A stretch of 64,000 bases of DNA from Proteobacteria bacterium UBA5122 (GCA_002415485.1 DHYU01000071.1:1-64000); one strand, 5' to 3'. Shown: positions 18,041 to 25,833, counted from the first letter of the stretch. A program made the numbers and translations. The notes: generated by a model from the letters alone, not told the origin.

Positions 18041-18655
18041 TTATGTCTGCATGCTCTCAACGGCATGGAACAAACCGAACGTTGAACTATATGGCACCTG
18101 AAGCTGTTTCTTCTCAACATTGACCAGTGCGGTACCTTCTCTTTTCTTCTGTTTCCAGATTAATTTGTAGCGCACCAATTTTCCTGGGGCAGCTTCCAAC
18201 TTGACTGTTACTCGCCTTGTGACTTGCTCCCCAAACTCAACGCCAATTGACTTTGACAAGTTCTTCTGAACTTCCGTTTCTATGAGCGTCCATAGGCTTG
18301 TTTTAATTCTCCCATCTGTTATTTGCTTTTTGTTGATTATGAATGAGTTTGTTACCGTTCTTGTAAATTCATGCTCACTTACAAGAGGGCTTGAGCCGTG
18401 TCGATTATCCAGAGGGATTTCTTCCTCTGTAGAGATGACATCTATTTCCGAAAGCATGCGATCTGCCACAAATTGGAAATCTGAAAGGTCAAAGGCTTCT
18501 TCTTCATTCGCACTGCTTATCGGGTCAGCGCTAGATTCCTTTGCCTTGTTTAGAAATCCAAATGAGTGCCGCGCAATTTTTATCGAAAACCATATAAAAA
18601 ACACGAATCCGATTAACAGAAGTATCTGCCAAATACTGATTCCTCCGAAACCCAT
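18041..18655 (-). CDS. Cassette 3: membrane protein with TatA-like N-terminus
   Basis: The 204-residue protein begins MGFGGISIWQILLLIGFVFF, nearly the start of TatA (MGGISIWQLLI), but after one membrane span it goes into KIARHSFGFLNKAK and an acidic linker rather than the TatA amphipathic helix and tail. Residues 65-204 form a separate soluble domain with alternating strands (RRVTVKLEAAPGKLVRYKLIWKQKKREGTAL) that I do not recognise. The N-terminus is probably outside (periplasmic) or inserted like TatA, leaving the domain in the cytoplasm. Good ribosome site (GGAGGAGGAACC). Coding sequence is clearly AT-richer than the core. Confidence 0.75.
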   Translation of the reverse strand: MGFGGISIWQILLLIGFVFFIWFSIKIARHSFGFLNKAKESSADPISSANEEEAFDLSDFQFVADRMLSEIDVISTEEEIPLDNRHGSSPLVSEHEFTRTVTNSFIINKKQITDGRIKTSLWTLIETEVQKNLSKSIGVEFGEQVTRRVTVKLEAAPGKLVRYKLIWKQKKREGTALVNVEKKQLQVPYSSTFGLFHAVESMQT

Positions 18656-18674
18656 GGTTCCTCCTCCTGTTGAG

Positions 18675-18760
18675 CGCTAACGTTTCAGCTGTGGGGCCAA
18701 TTGCCGCATAGGGAGGCACGACCGACGCGGTAATTGGTCCCTACTAGCGTATGGTTATGT
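18675..18760 (-). repeat. attC site between cassettes 2 and 3
   Basis: Core sites CGCTAAC (18675-18681) and GTTATGT (18754-18760) enclose inverted arms GGGGCCAATTGCCGC and GCGGTAATTGGTCCC with the unpaired extra bases expected in attC. Length 86 bp. The stop codon of cassette 2 (18755-18757) lies in the core. Confidence 0.93.
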
Positions 18761-19285
18761 TGCATTAATCTTTGGCTGATTATTAAAAAATAAAACAAGA
18801 TCTCTAACCGTAATAACTTTTCCGTAGTATGGGTTTGCTTCATAGTTTTCAAATGATCTACCTGTCCTTTGGGCTATTATTCCCGCCAAATCCATATCTA
18901 AATCATCGTCATCCAGCCCTAAATCGTCTTTTAGACTATCGGATGCTTTTATAGGAATGGTTCTGTTGGTTGGGAGAAACTCTTGAAGCTCCTCATAGAC
19001 AGCCCTAATTATCCAGGTGTCTACCTCATGGCAGTCAAACTCACGAGCAAATGTACAAATAGACAATGACTCTCTAGATTTAAACATTTCATCGTAGTGA
19101 GCTTTGACCCTAGGAGTATCGATCCATGCCCAAATGCTAACAAAAACTACCAACCCAATAATTACGTAAAGCACCTGAATATAGAAAAAACACAGTAGCC
19201 CTAATACAAGTAAACCCACCCCAAGACTAATAAAACTTGGTTTGGAAGGTGTATATTCGGGCATGTATCTAGATGCTTTTCTCAT
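18755..19285 (-). CDS. Cassette 2: membrane-anchored protein with carrier-protein-like domain
   Basis: The 176-residue protein has two adjacent hydrophobic helices (about residues 17-54, FISLGVGLLVLGLLCFFYI and VIIGLVVFVSIWAWI) and a C-terminal domain of about 110 residues. That domain follows the four-helix acyl-carrier/DUF1493-like pattern: IIRAVYEELQEFLP, SDSLKDDLGLDDDDLDMDLAGIIAQRTGRSF, ITVRDLVLFF. The serine that carries phosphopantetheine in ACPs (DSL) is replaced by Asp (LGLDDDDLD), so it cannot be a classical ACP. Function unknown. ATG lies 12 nt after the cassette core with AAGG in between. Confidence 0.75.
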   Translation of the reverse strand: MRKASRYMPEYTPSKPSFISLGVGLLVLGLLCFFYIQVLYVIIGLVVFVSIWAWIDTPRVKAHYDEMFKSRESLSICTFAREFDCHEVDTWIIRAVYEELQEFLPTNRTIPIKASDSLKDDLGLDDDDLDMDLAGIIAQRTGRSFENYEANPYYGKVITVRDLVLFFNNQPKINAT

Positions 19286-19297
19286 CGGTACCTTGCA

Positions 19298-19405
19298 ACA
19301 TAACGCCGCAAATCACCGGCAAATTGTAACAACGTAAGGCTTGTGCTATTCATAGCACAAACGAGCGTTGCGGAAATTTGTCCGAGTGAATTTGCCTTGT
19401 TAGCG
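19298..19405 (-). repeat. attC site between cassettes 1 and 2
   Basis: Core sites ACATAAC (19298-19304) and GTTAGCG (19399-19405) bracket arms CAAATCACCGGCAAATT and AATTTGTCCGAGTGAATTTG, plus a central GTGCTATTCATAGCAC palindrome (19343-19358). Length 108 bp. The stop codon of cassette 1 (19400-19402) is inside the core. Confidence 0.93.
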
Positions 19406-19825
19406 GTTATTTTCAAACAAACCCCAATTGTCATGATATTTATTAAGTCTTTGTCGCGACACCACATACGGTTTCCAATTCTTCCCGTCGCCTTGTTCTG
19501 CGATCCTGCGGATTACGGTGCTTGGGGCAAAGTAATAGTCAGCCGTTACATCCCCTGACTCGCCCTTTCTAAGATTCACAAAAGCATAAATGTGGGACTT
19601 ACTACCTTTGGGTGGCTCCTTGTTGCCCAAAACCCACCATGTTGATTTCTTGCTGTTTGTCTTCACTTGAATCGAATAGGTCACCCGGCACTCGGGGTCT
19701 GTAACGAGTATGTCGGCGCCAGCCGCACTACGCGACGTCGTCGACGCAATGAACCCTCGAGCAGAAAGTTGTGCTGCTACCAAGAATGTCCCGGTCATGC
19801 CGGTTAGCTGTGCTTTGCTTGCCAT
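19400..19825 (-). CDS. Cassette 1: PD-(D/E)XK-like protein
   Basis: The 141-residue protein resembles small Holliday-junction-resolvase-like or group I intron-associated PD-(D/E)XK proteins. It has an N-terminal helix GTFLVAAQLSARGF, then AGADILVTD with the conserved Asp, and SIQVKTNSKKSTWWV, where QVK stands in the (D/E)XK position; Gln replaces the acidic residue, which some families tolerate. C-terminal YFAPSTVIRRIAEQG follows. It may be a nuclease or a nuclease-derived binding protein. It is the attI-proximal cassette, so the one most likely to be expressed and most recently acquired. ATG 17 nt from the core with GGAG at 8 nt. Confidence 0.75.
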   Translation of the reverse strand: MASKAQLTGMTGTFLVAAQLSARGFIASTTSRSAAGADILVTDPECRVTYSIQVKTNSKKSTWWVLGNKEPPKGSKSHIYAFVNLRKGESGDVTADYYFAPSTVIRRIAEQGDGKNWKPYVVSRQRLNKYHDNWGLFENNR

Positions 19826-19841
19826 GATCGGCTCCTTCAGC

Positions 19842-20163
19842 CGCTAACAGTTTTATTTTGCTGCACGTGTAACCTATCACACTGCAGCCTATCCATTTTC
19901 TAATCGTTCCAAATAAAATTATAACTTCTAGTTTTAAAAACATTTATTAGTTCATTGGCGAATTTCAAAAAGTGATATACAGGCAGCGCCTGTATATCAC
20001 CTTGCCGCCTATCCACCTTATAAGCCTATTAACTGTTATTAAACCACCCTTATTTTTCAAGCACTTATTTTAGCCAGATATTAATATGGTTTTGGATATA
20101 CGGCATGGGCCGCTGATCTTTTGGCAATATTCGCACATTGACCGATTCCGCTCTTGATTTAAA
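19842..20163. other. attI region and cassette/integrase intergenic space
   Basis: The first cassette joins at GTTAGCG (minus strand, 19848-19842). The AT-rich 300 bp between this core and intI should contain attI. It has a direct repeat of GCCTATCCA (19887-19895 and 20006-20014, approximately) that could be integrase-binding direct sites, and a perfect palindrome at 19972-20000. No gene is visible. The left part, next to the core (ACACGTGTAACC), has no obvious paired core site, as expected for attI rather than attC. Confidence 0.7.
19972..20000. repeat. Perfect 13-bp-arm palindrome in attI region
   Basis: GTGATATACAGGC, a 3-nt centre AGC, then GCCTGTATATCAC. The arms are identical complements. 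There is no U tract next to it, so a terminator is unlikely. It could be a protein-binding site or a cruciform/hairpin that helps recombination or cassette expression. Confidence 0.9.
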
Positions 20164-20179
20164 CTGTACATACATACAG
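20164..20179 (+). promoter_or_regulatory. LexA (SOS) box upstream of intI
   Basis: CTGTACATACATACAG matches the gammaproteobacterial LexA operator (CTGT-N8-ACAG with an alternating TA-type spacer) perfectly, 21 bp before the intI start. Integron integrases of Vibrio and of mobile integrons are known to be repressed by LexA, so SOS induction of this integrase is expected. The -35 and -10 elements near it are not unambiguous (TTGACC at 20138, TTGATT at 20154). Confidence 0.92.
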
Positions 20180-20199
20180 TTAGTGAGAGAGATTGAATT

Positions 20200-21207
20200 A
20201 TGGAAGATATTCCTAAGATGATTCCGTCACCTCCGGTCAAGCTATTGGATCGTTTAAGATTTTTTATCCGTTCTCAGGATTTGACATATAAGACTGAACA
20301 AACTTATGTGGCATGGATCGCCCAATTCATTCGCTTTCATAACATGCGTCATCCAGAACAGATGGGAGCTCCTGACGTAACCGCCTTTTTGAATCATTTA
20401 TCTTTAAATCGTAATGTTGCTAAAAACACTCAGCGTACTGCACTAAACGCGCTCGTATTTTTTTATAAAAAATTCTTACATCGTGATTTAGGTGATTTGA
20501 ATATTCGTTACGCCAGTCGCCAACAACGTATTCCCGTCGTGTTCACACACGAAGAAGCGAGCGCTGTGATCAATAATCTTTCCGCTCCATATCAACTAAT
20601 GGCTAAATTGATGTATGGCAGTGGGCTGCGTTTAAGCGAATGTATTAAATTAAGAGTAATGGACGTAGATTTCGGCATGTCTAATCTATTGGTTAGGAAT
20701 GGCAAAGGAAATAAAGACCGCCGCACCGTGTTACCTCAGTCTGTCGTGGAGCCTCTTCAAGTACAGATTGAGCTTGTTAAACGCCTCCATAATTTTGACA
20801 TGGGCAATGGTCATGGCAGCGTATATCTGCCGAATGCCTTAGCCCGAAAATATCCCAGTGCTCCATTTCAACTAGGCTGGAAGTTTGTCTTTCCCGCAGC
20901 CAATGTTGCAAAAGATCCGCGTAGCGAAACCATTCGGCGCCACCACGTGATGGACTCGTCTGTACAACGCAATATTAAAAAGGCGATACGGGATGCCAAC
21001 ATTTCCAAGCATTGTGGTTCTCACACCTTTCGCCATAGTTTCGCCACACGCTTGCTGGAGCAGGGCTACGATATTCGTACCATTCAGGAGCTACTTGGGC
21101 ATTCAGATGTTAAGACAACCGAAATCTATACCCATGTAGTTAATCGAGGAGGCAAAGGTGTAATCAGCCCTGTGGATAGTCACCCGCCGACTATGACTTA
21201 TCGTTAG
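20200..21207 (+). CDS. intI: Integron integrase (tyrosine recombinase)
   Basis: The 335-residue recombinase has an N-terminal SAM-like domain (LTYKTEQTYVAWIAQFIRFHN) and a C-terminal catalytic domain with all key residues: Arg in YGSGLRLSECIKLR, HTFRHSFATRLLEQGYDIRTIQELLGH (H-x-x-R and H), and Tyr in EIYTHV. It has the integron-specific extra region between patches (ALARKYPSAPFQLGWKFVFPA), which separates IntI from other tyrosine recombinases. It cuts attC bottom strands and attI to move cassettes. The gene is intact and divergent from the cassettes. A LexA box precedes it and a terminator follows. Confidence 0.97.
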   Translation: MEDIPKMIPSPPVKLLDRLRFFIRSQDLTYKTEQTYVAWIAQFIRFHNMRHPEQMGAPDVTAFLNHLSLNRNVAKNTQRTALNALVFFYKKFLHRDLGDLNIRYASRQQRIPVVFTHEEASAVINNLSAPYQLMAKLMYGSGLRLSECIKLRVMDVDFGMSNLLVRNGKGNKDRRTVLPQSVVEPLQVQIELVKRLHNFDMGNGHGSVYLPNALARKYPSAPFQLGWKFVFPAANVAKDPRSETIRRHHVMDSSVQRNIKKAIRDANISKHCGSHTFRHSFATRLLEQGYDIRTIQELLGHSDVKTTEIYTHVVNRGGKGVISPVDSHPPTMTYR

Positions 21208-21250
21208 CTCATCCACCTTTAACTTTTGGATGATCATTAATGACAGATGC

Positions 21251-21284
21251 AAAAAACCGGGCCTGGGCCCGGTCTTCTTTTTCT
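21251..21284. terminator. Bidirectional terminator between intI and zapG
   Basis: ACCGGGC / GCCCGGT stem (21256-21273) with A6 on the left and a T-rich tract (TCTTCTTTTTCT) on the right. It can end both the rightward intI transcript and the leftward zapG transcript. Confidence 0.9.
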
Positions 21285-21298
21285 AAGCAGCGATGCAC

Positions 21299-21808
21299 TT
21301 AGTGTATGGTGCGTGCGGCATCGCTACGATCGGATGTTTCTTTTTCGGCGCTGACGTTTGGCGCGACTGATTCTGTCTTTTCATCCGCCTTGCTTTGGGT
21401 TTCAGTTTCAGCAGGTGCCGTTTTTTTTTCTGCTACCGTTGGCGCAGGCTTCACGGTTTCTTCCGCATGATGTTTGGCGCTGCCTTCGAGTACGGCCTTG
21501 CCATCGTCTGCGGTGAGGCTGCGAATTTGCGGTACGCTGCTGTCGCACAGTTGTTGTGCGCCACCTGCCAGGTGTTGGTAGAGGTCGCGGTAGTCTGAGG
21601 TCATTTTGTTGAACAATTCGGCGGTTTGGCCAAAGTGCTCACCCACCTGCTTGCGATACGCATCCATATCGACCTTGGCCTGCTCCAGGTCGCCCTGTAG
21701 TTGTTTGATTTTGTCGCCGGAGTCGTCTTTGTTGCGCCCCATAAAAATGCCGCAACCGAGGCCTATGCCGAATAGGGCCACGAGCACTATTGCCATCCAC
21801 GGATCCAT
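21299..21808 (-). CDS. zapG: ZapG/YhcB family cell-division-associated membrane protein
   Basis: The 169-residue protein has one N-terminal membrane span (AIVLVALFGIGLGCGIFMG), a coiled-coil (KIKQLQGDLEQAKVDMDAYRKQV), then the conserved HFGQTAELFNKMTSDYRDLYQHLAGGAQQLC segment and a long low-complexity Ala/Glu/Thr tail. This is the DUF1043/YhcB pattern; YhcB links cell division and envelope synthesis in E. coli. Its terminator is shared with intI. It marks the return to core sequence to the right of the integron. Confidence 0.88.
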   Translation of the reverse strand: MDPWMAIVLVALFGIGLGCGIFMGRNKDDSGDKIKQLQGDLEQAKVDMDAYRKQVGEHFGQTAELFNKMTSDYRDLYQHLAGGAQQLCDSSVPQIRSLTADDGKAVLEGSAKHHAEETVKPAPTVAEKKTAPAETETQSKADEKTESVAPNVSAEKETSDRSDAARTIH

Positions 21809-21939
21809 AGTTCTTCCCCCTCTGCTTGATCCAAATTTCCTGAGCTGGCTGCCAGAGTATGCCTCTGCCGATTGATGGTCAAGCCAGGGCCTTCGCGGCC
21901 GATGACATTTGAGTAGATTGTCTATATGTTCACGAGGGA

Positions 21940-21975
21940 GGCGGTCTACAGCCGAGCGCTGTCGTTGAGACCGCC
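21940..21975 (+). other. Hairpin in the 5' leader of the HDOD gene
   Basis: GGCGGTCT and AGACCGCC form an 8-bp stem, extended by an inner ACAG / CTGT pair. It ends 57 bp before the HDOD start. No U tract follows. It may stabilise the transcript or bind a regulator; no known riboswitch pattern is recognised. Confidence 0.5.
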
Positions 21976-22032
21976 AAGGGTGGCCATGCCTCGGCTAACA
22001 TACTGATTCACGGAAGGTAATTAGACTCATAA

Positions 22033-23592
22033 ATGGGCACCAAAGACCAAACCATCAAAGAAATCTTCGCCAAAATGGATAAGCTGGGCGACCTGCCGGT
22101 GTTCAGCGCCTCGGTTAACCACATCTGTTCGATGAGCAATGACCCCGACGCCGATGCGATGGAGCTGTCGCAAGAGGTGTTGAAGGATGCCAATCTCAGT
22201 GTGAAGCTGCTACGCCTCTCGAATTCGCCGTTCTATAACCGCAGCATGACCAAGGTAAATGTCATCTCACGGGCGGTGGTGTTATTGGGCTTTGATACGG
22301 TCAAGAATCTGAGCCTGACCATGAAGCTGATCGAGAGCTTCCAGCACGAACACCCCGGTATCGATATGGACCGGCTGCTGGTCAAGGCCTACATCACCGC
22401 CGGCTTTGTGCGCCAGCTGGCGATGAAGTGCGACATCAAGGATGCGGAGCAGACCTACACCTGCGCGCTGCTGCACAATCTGGGCGAGATTGCAGTGGCC
22501 TATTTTCTGCCGGACCGTTACATCGAGATCGAAGGGCTCAAAAAAGAAGGCAATATGGCGCCGATCGATTGTGAAACGGCCGTGCTGGGTGGCAGCATTG
22601 TCTCCATCGGCAAGGAGCTGGCAACTGCCTGGGAATTCGCCCCCCAGGTGACGGCGACACTGTCATCCGAACTGGAACCGATCAAAAGCCAGATCACCAA
22701 ACCGCTGGAGCTGAACAAGGCCCTGGCGTCGCTGGGCAACCGCATTGTCGATGCGCTCTACAGCGACAACCCGACCCAGCAGGAAATGCGCGAGATCATG
22801 GGCGATCTCGCCACTGCGACCGGCACTGACCTGGCCGAGGTCGAACGCTCACTGACGACATCCTTCAAGATGTCCTGCGAGCTGGCCAAAGAATACGGCC
22901 TGCCAAAGAAGAAACTCGCGCCGCTGGTCAAAGAGACCGGCGACGAAAGCCGCGACAAACTGGCGCGCACCTTTTCGTTCTTTGCCAACAACCAAAACAT
23001 CGATCAAGCCCCTCCACCACCTGCCGCCGCAGAGGCTGCGCCCGCAACCGCACCCGCAGAAGTAGCCGCGAGCGGGCCGCGCTTTGATCCGATGTTGCAG
23101 CTGCAATACATCCAGGAGGTGACCGCGCTGATCACCGATGGCGCCAAGCTCAACACCGTTCTGATCAAAATATTCGAAGGCATCAACGTGGCGATGGGCT
23201 TTGAACGGGTGGTGCTGGCGCTACTGGGGCGTGAACGCAAGGACTACATGGGCCGCATCGCGATCGGCACCGATAAAGAAGAAATGAAGGCCTTCTTCAG
23301 CCGCCCCCTCAAACCGGATACCGACATCTTTTCGCGCATCACGCTGGAGGGGGTGGACCTGCTGGTGGAGGATGTGAACGATCCCCGCTGGGAGAAGGTC
23401 ATCCCGCCGAAGTATGCCGCACAGGTAGGGGCCAAGGGCTTTATCATGGCCGCGATCAAGACCGGCGCCAAACCCATCGGCTTTGTCTATGCCGACAAGG
23501 GCCGCTCACCGGAAAAGATTTTGCCGGAACAACACCGCGGCTTCATCCAGTTCATTGCCCAGGCACGCCTGGCCTTACTGACCTGCCGCTAA
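22033..23592 (+). CDS. HDOD domain protein with C-terminal GAF-like domain
   Basis: The 519-residue protein has an HDOD domain at about residues 15-210: LPVFSASVNHICSM, LKDANLSVKLLRLSNSPFYNRS, ISRAVVLLGFDTVKNLSL and CALLHNLGEIA in place of the HD catalytic pair. A linker rich in Pro and Ala (about 315-345) leads to a GAF-like domain (residues 355-515) with VTALITDGAKLNTVLIKIFEGI, DIFSRITLEGVDLLVEDV and GFVYADKG. HDOD proteins are usually non-enzymatic signalling scaffolds near chemotaxis or c-di-GMP systems. It ends 3 bp before the convergent MOSC gene. Confidence 0.9.
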   Translation: MGTKDQTIKEIFAKMDKLGDLPVFSASVNHICSMSNDPDADAMELSQEVLKDANLSVKLLRLSNSPFYNRSMTKVNVISRAVVLLGFDTVKNLSLTMKLIESFQHEHPGIDMDRLLVKAYITAGFVRQLAMKCDIKDAEQTYTCALLHNLGEIAVAYFLPDRYIEIEGLKKEGNMAPIDCETAVLGGSIVSIGKELATAWEFAPQVTATLSSELEPIKSQITKPLELNKALASLGNRIVDALYSDNPTQQEMREIMGDLATATGTDLAEVERSLTTSFKMSCELAKEYGLPKKKLAPLVKETGDESRDKLARTFSFFANNQNIDQAPPPPAAAEAAPATAPAEVAASGPRFDPMLQLQYIQEVTALITDGAKLNTVLIKIFEGINVAMGFERVVLALLGRERKDYMGRIAIGTDKEEMKAFFSRPLKPDTDIFSRITLEGVDLLVEDVNDPRWEKVIPPKYAAQVGAKGFIMAAIKTGAKPIGFVYADKGRSPEKILPEQHRGFIQFIAQARLALLTCR

Positions 23593-23595
23593 GAC

Positions 23596-24393
23596 CTATT
23601 CCAACACCTCAACCGACATGCCGACGGCGATCTCACCCTCGCCATCGGCGATCACGTTCTGCCCGAAAAAGACCTGATTGCCACGCTTACGGAACGTCGC
23701 CAGGGTCCGTGCCGGTTCCTTGCCCGCCTCGGCGGTGGCAGGATCGATATTCGGAATGATGCAGCGGCTGCACGGCTTCACCACCCGCAGCTCCAGCTCG
23801 CCTATACGCAATCGTTTCCAGCCATCCTCGGCGAACGGCTCACAGCCCGTGACCACCAGATTGGGGCGGAAGCGGCTCATCGGCAATGGCGCGACCATGC
23901 GGCTGTTCAGCTCATCGAGTGAGGCCTGTGAGATCAACAAAATCGGAAAACCATCGCTGAAGGCGGTGCGATCACCGGGCCGGCCATAGGTCTGATCGAC
24001 CACACGTTCACGGCGCTCATCGAAATACACCAGCCGGCACGGCTGCTGCAAAAACTCGCCCAACCAGGCGGCGGCCTCATCACCGGCATCGAGGCCATCG
24101 ACGCGATCGCCCCACACCTGCACCTCGCGCACTGCCAGCGATGACGGCCGCGCCACCGACAGCGGCGCCATGCCCGGCGCCGACAGTTGCAGGCCATCAC
24201 CATGGAGCTGCGCCATCACCAGGCACATACGCGCAATGCGGCGCTGCGTCAGGAATTCACCGCCCTCGTCGACCACCATCCAGCGTCGATCGTGGGCCAG
24301 CCCCATCGCCTCCACCCGCGCCCGCGGCAGGTCCAGCCCCGCCAGGGATTTGACCGGATAGATCGACAAACCACTTACCACCAACCCTGTCAT
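23596..24393 (-). CDS. MOSC domain protein (YcbX-like)
   Basis: The 265-residue protein starts with the MOSC N-terminal beta-barrel (LVVSGLSIYPVKSLAGLDL, then HDRRWMVVDEGGEFLTQR) and ends with the MOSC domain: MSRFRPNLVVTGCEPFAEDGWKRLRIGE and VKPCSRCIIPNIDPATAEAG, including the conserved cysteine. YcbX uses molybdenum cofactor to reduce N-hydroxylated bases and amines. The C-terminal 2Fe-2S ferredoxin domain found in E. coli YcbX is absent. ATG at 24393 fits the conserved start, with a G-rich ribosome site before it. Confidence 0.88.
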   Translation of the reverse strand: MTGLVVSGLSIYPVKSLAGLDLPRARVEAMGLAHDRRWMVVDEGGEFLTQRRIARMCLVMAQLHGDGLQLSAPGMAPLSVARPSSLAVREVQVWGDRVDGLDAGDEAAAWLGEFLQQPCRLVYFDERRERVVDQTYGRPGDRTAFSDGFPILLISQASLDELNSRMVAPLPMSRFRPNLVVTGCEPFAEDGWKRLRIGELELRVVKPCSRCIIPNIDPATAEAGKEPARTLATFRKRGNQVFFGQNVIADGEGEIAVGMSVEVLE

Positions 24394-24410
24394 GACACCC
24401 CCCCAAACAA

Positions 24411-24446
24411 AAACAGCGCCCAGACTAACCAAGCAGTCTGGGCACT
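24411..24446 (-). terminator. Terminator of ppnN
   Basis: CCCAGACT / AGTCTGGG stem (24419-24442), extended by ACAG / CTGT, with a TTTTTGTTT run on the minus-strand 3' side. It lies about 20 bp past the ppnN stop. Confidence 0.88.
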
Positions 24447-24462
24447 GTAAAGGTGTGACGCC

Positions 24463-25833
24463 TTATTTGATGATGCGGTAACAGGGGCTGTATTTCGCCC
24501 CCGGCAACTTCATGCGCTGACGGGCAACGAACGAGGCCAGTAGCGTATCGAGCGACTCCATGATCTTCTTGTCACCCCTGATCTCGAACAGGCCATGCTC
24601 CTCTATGGACTGAATGCCATCGGCCTTTACGTTACCGGCGACGATACCGGAGAAGGCGCGGCGCAGGTTGGCCGCCAGGAGATGCACCTCCTGGTCCTTA
24701 TGTAATGCCAGATTGGCCATGTTTTCGTGCGTGGGGTGAAACGGCTGCTGGAATTCACGTTCGATCTTCAGGATCCAGTTGAAGTAATAGGCATCACTGG
24801 TCGAACGGCGGAACTGGCGCACCTCATCGATACCGGCCTTGATCTCACGCGCCACAGCGGCGGGATCATCGACGATGATGCGATAACGCTTTTGCGCCTC
24901 TGCACCGAGCGTGGCAGCGATGAACTGATTGATCTCATCGAAATACTGGGCCGAGCTGGCCGGGCCGGTGAGGATCAAGGGGAACGGCATGTCGGCATTG
25001 TCCGGATGCAGCAGGATGCCGAGGATATAGAGGATCTCCTCCGCCGTGCCTGCACCGCCGGGGAAGACCACGATGCCGTGACCGGTGCGGACAAAGGCCT
25101 CGAGCCGCTTTTCGATATCCGGCAGGATCACCAGGTTGTTGACGATGGGGTTAGGCGATTCGGCGGCGATGATGCCCGGCTCCGACAGGCCGATGTAACG
25201 GCCATCGCCGATCCGCTGCTTGGCATGACCGATGGTCGCGCCCTTCATCGGCCCCTTCATCGCGCCCGGCCCGCAGCCGGTGCAGATATCCAGGCCGCGC
25301 AGCCCCATCTCGTGGCCGACCTCCTTGGTGTAATCATATTCTTCGCGGGCGATGGAATGACCGCCCCAGCACACGACCAGATTCGGGTTGGGGCTCGGCT
25401 CCAACACGGCCGCATTGCGCAGGATGTGGAACACCGCGTCGGTGATGCCGTCGCTGCTGTCCATATCAAACTTGCAGGTGTTCTCGATCTCGTTATTTAC
25501 ATAAACGATATCGCGCAGCACCGTGAACAGATGCTCGTTGATACCCTTGATCATCTTGCCGTCGACAAAGGCATGGGCCGGCGCGTTTTTCACCTCGAGC
25601 TTGATGCCACGCTCCTGCTGAATCACGCGGATATCAAAATCCCTGTAGCGCTCCAGCAACTGTTTGCCATCATCCAGGCTGCTGCCACAGTTGAGCACCG
25701 CCAGCGAGCAGTTGCGAAAGATTCGATAGAGGCCGCTCTGACTGGTATCGAGCAGGGCCGCCACCTCCCCTTGAGACAGAATATCGAGTTTGCCCTCGGG
25801 CGTGATCCGCGCATCCATTACGTTATAAGCCAT
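24463..25833 (-). CDS. ppnN: Pyrimidine/purine nucleotide 5'-monophosphate nucleosidase (LOG family)
   Basis: The 456-residue protein matches YgdH/PpnN along its length: an N-terminal regulatory domain, the Rossmann-type LOG domain with GRYIGLSEPGIIAAE, and the LOG catalytic loop VFPGGAGTAEEILYILG, and a C-terminal extension. PpnN splits nucleotide monophosphates into base and ribose-5-phosphate; the E. coli enzyme is activated by (p)ppGpp. ATG 25833 is chosen for AGGAAGGTAGGTG upstream and for alignment with the usual MAYNVMDARITPEG start. Monocistronic, with its own terminator. Confidence 0.94.
   Translation of the reverse strand: MAYNVMDARITPEGKLDILSQGEVAALLDTSQSGLYRIFRNCSLAVLNCGSSLDDGKQLLERYRDFDIRVIQQERGIKLEVKNAPAHAFVDGKMIKGINEHLFTVLRDIVYVNNEIENTCKFDMDSSDGITDAVFHILRNAAVLEPSPNPNLVVCWGGHSIAREEYDYTKEVGHEMGLRGLDICTGCGPGAMKGPMKGATIGHAKQRIGDGRYIGLSEPGIIAAESPNPIVNNLVILPDIEKRLEAFVRTGHGIVVFPGGAGTAEEILYILGILLHPDNADMPFPLILTGPASSAQYFDEINQFIAATLGAEAQKRYRIIVDDPAAVAREIKAGIDEVRQFRRSTSDAYYFNWILKIEREFQQPFHPTHENMANLALHKDQEVHLLAANLRRAFSGIVAGNVKADGIQSIEEHGLFEIRGDKKIMESLDTLLASFVARQRMKLPGAKYSPCYRIIK

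Larger units (their letters stand above)
16912..21207. mobile_element. Chromosomal integron: intI, attI region and five cassettes
   Basis: An integron integrase gene reads rightward from 20200, and five single-gene cassettes read leftward from about 19848. Each cassette starts at a GTTRRRY-type core (GTTAGCG, GTTATGT, GTTAGCG, GTTAGCG, GTTAGGT) and three of the five stop codons lie inside the following attC core. The attC sites differ in length (72 to 114 bp) and sequence, unlike the uniform sites of Vibrio superintegrons. There is no transposition module, so this looks like a sedentary chromosomal integron next to folA. The array is short; several cassettes may have been lost at its outer end. 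Confidence 0.93.
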
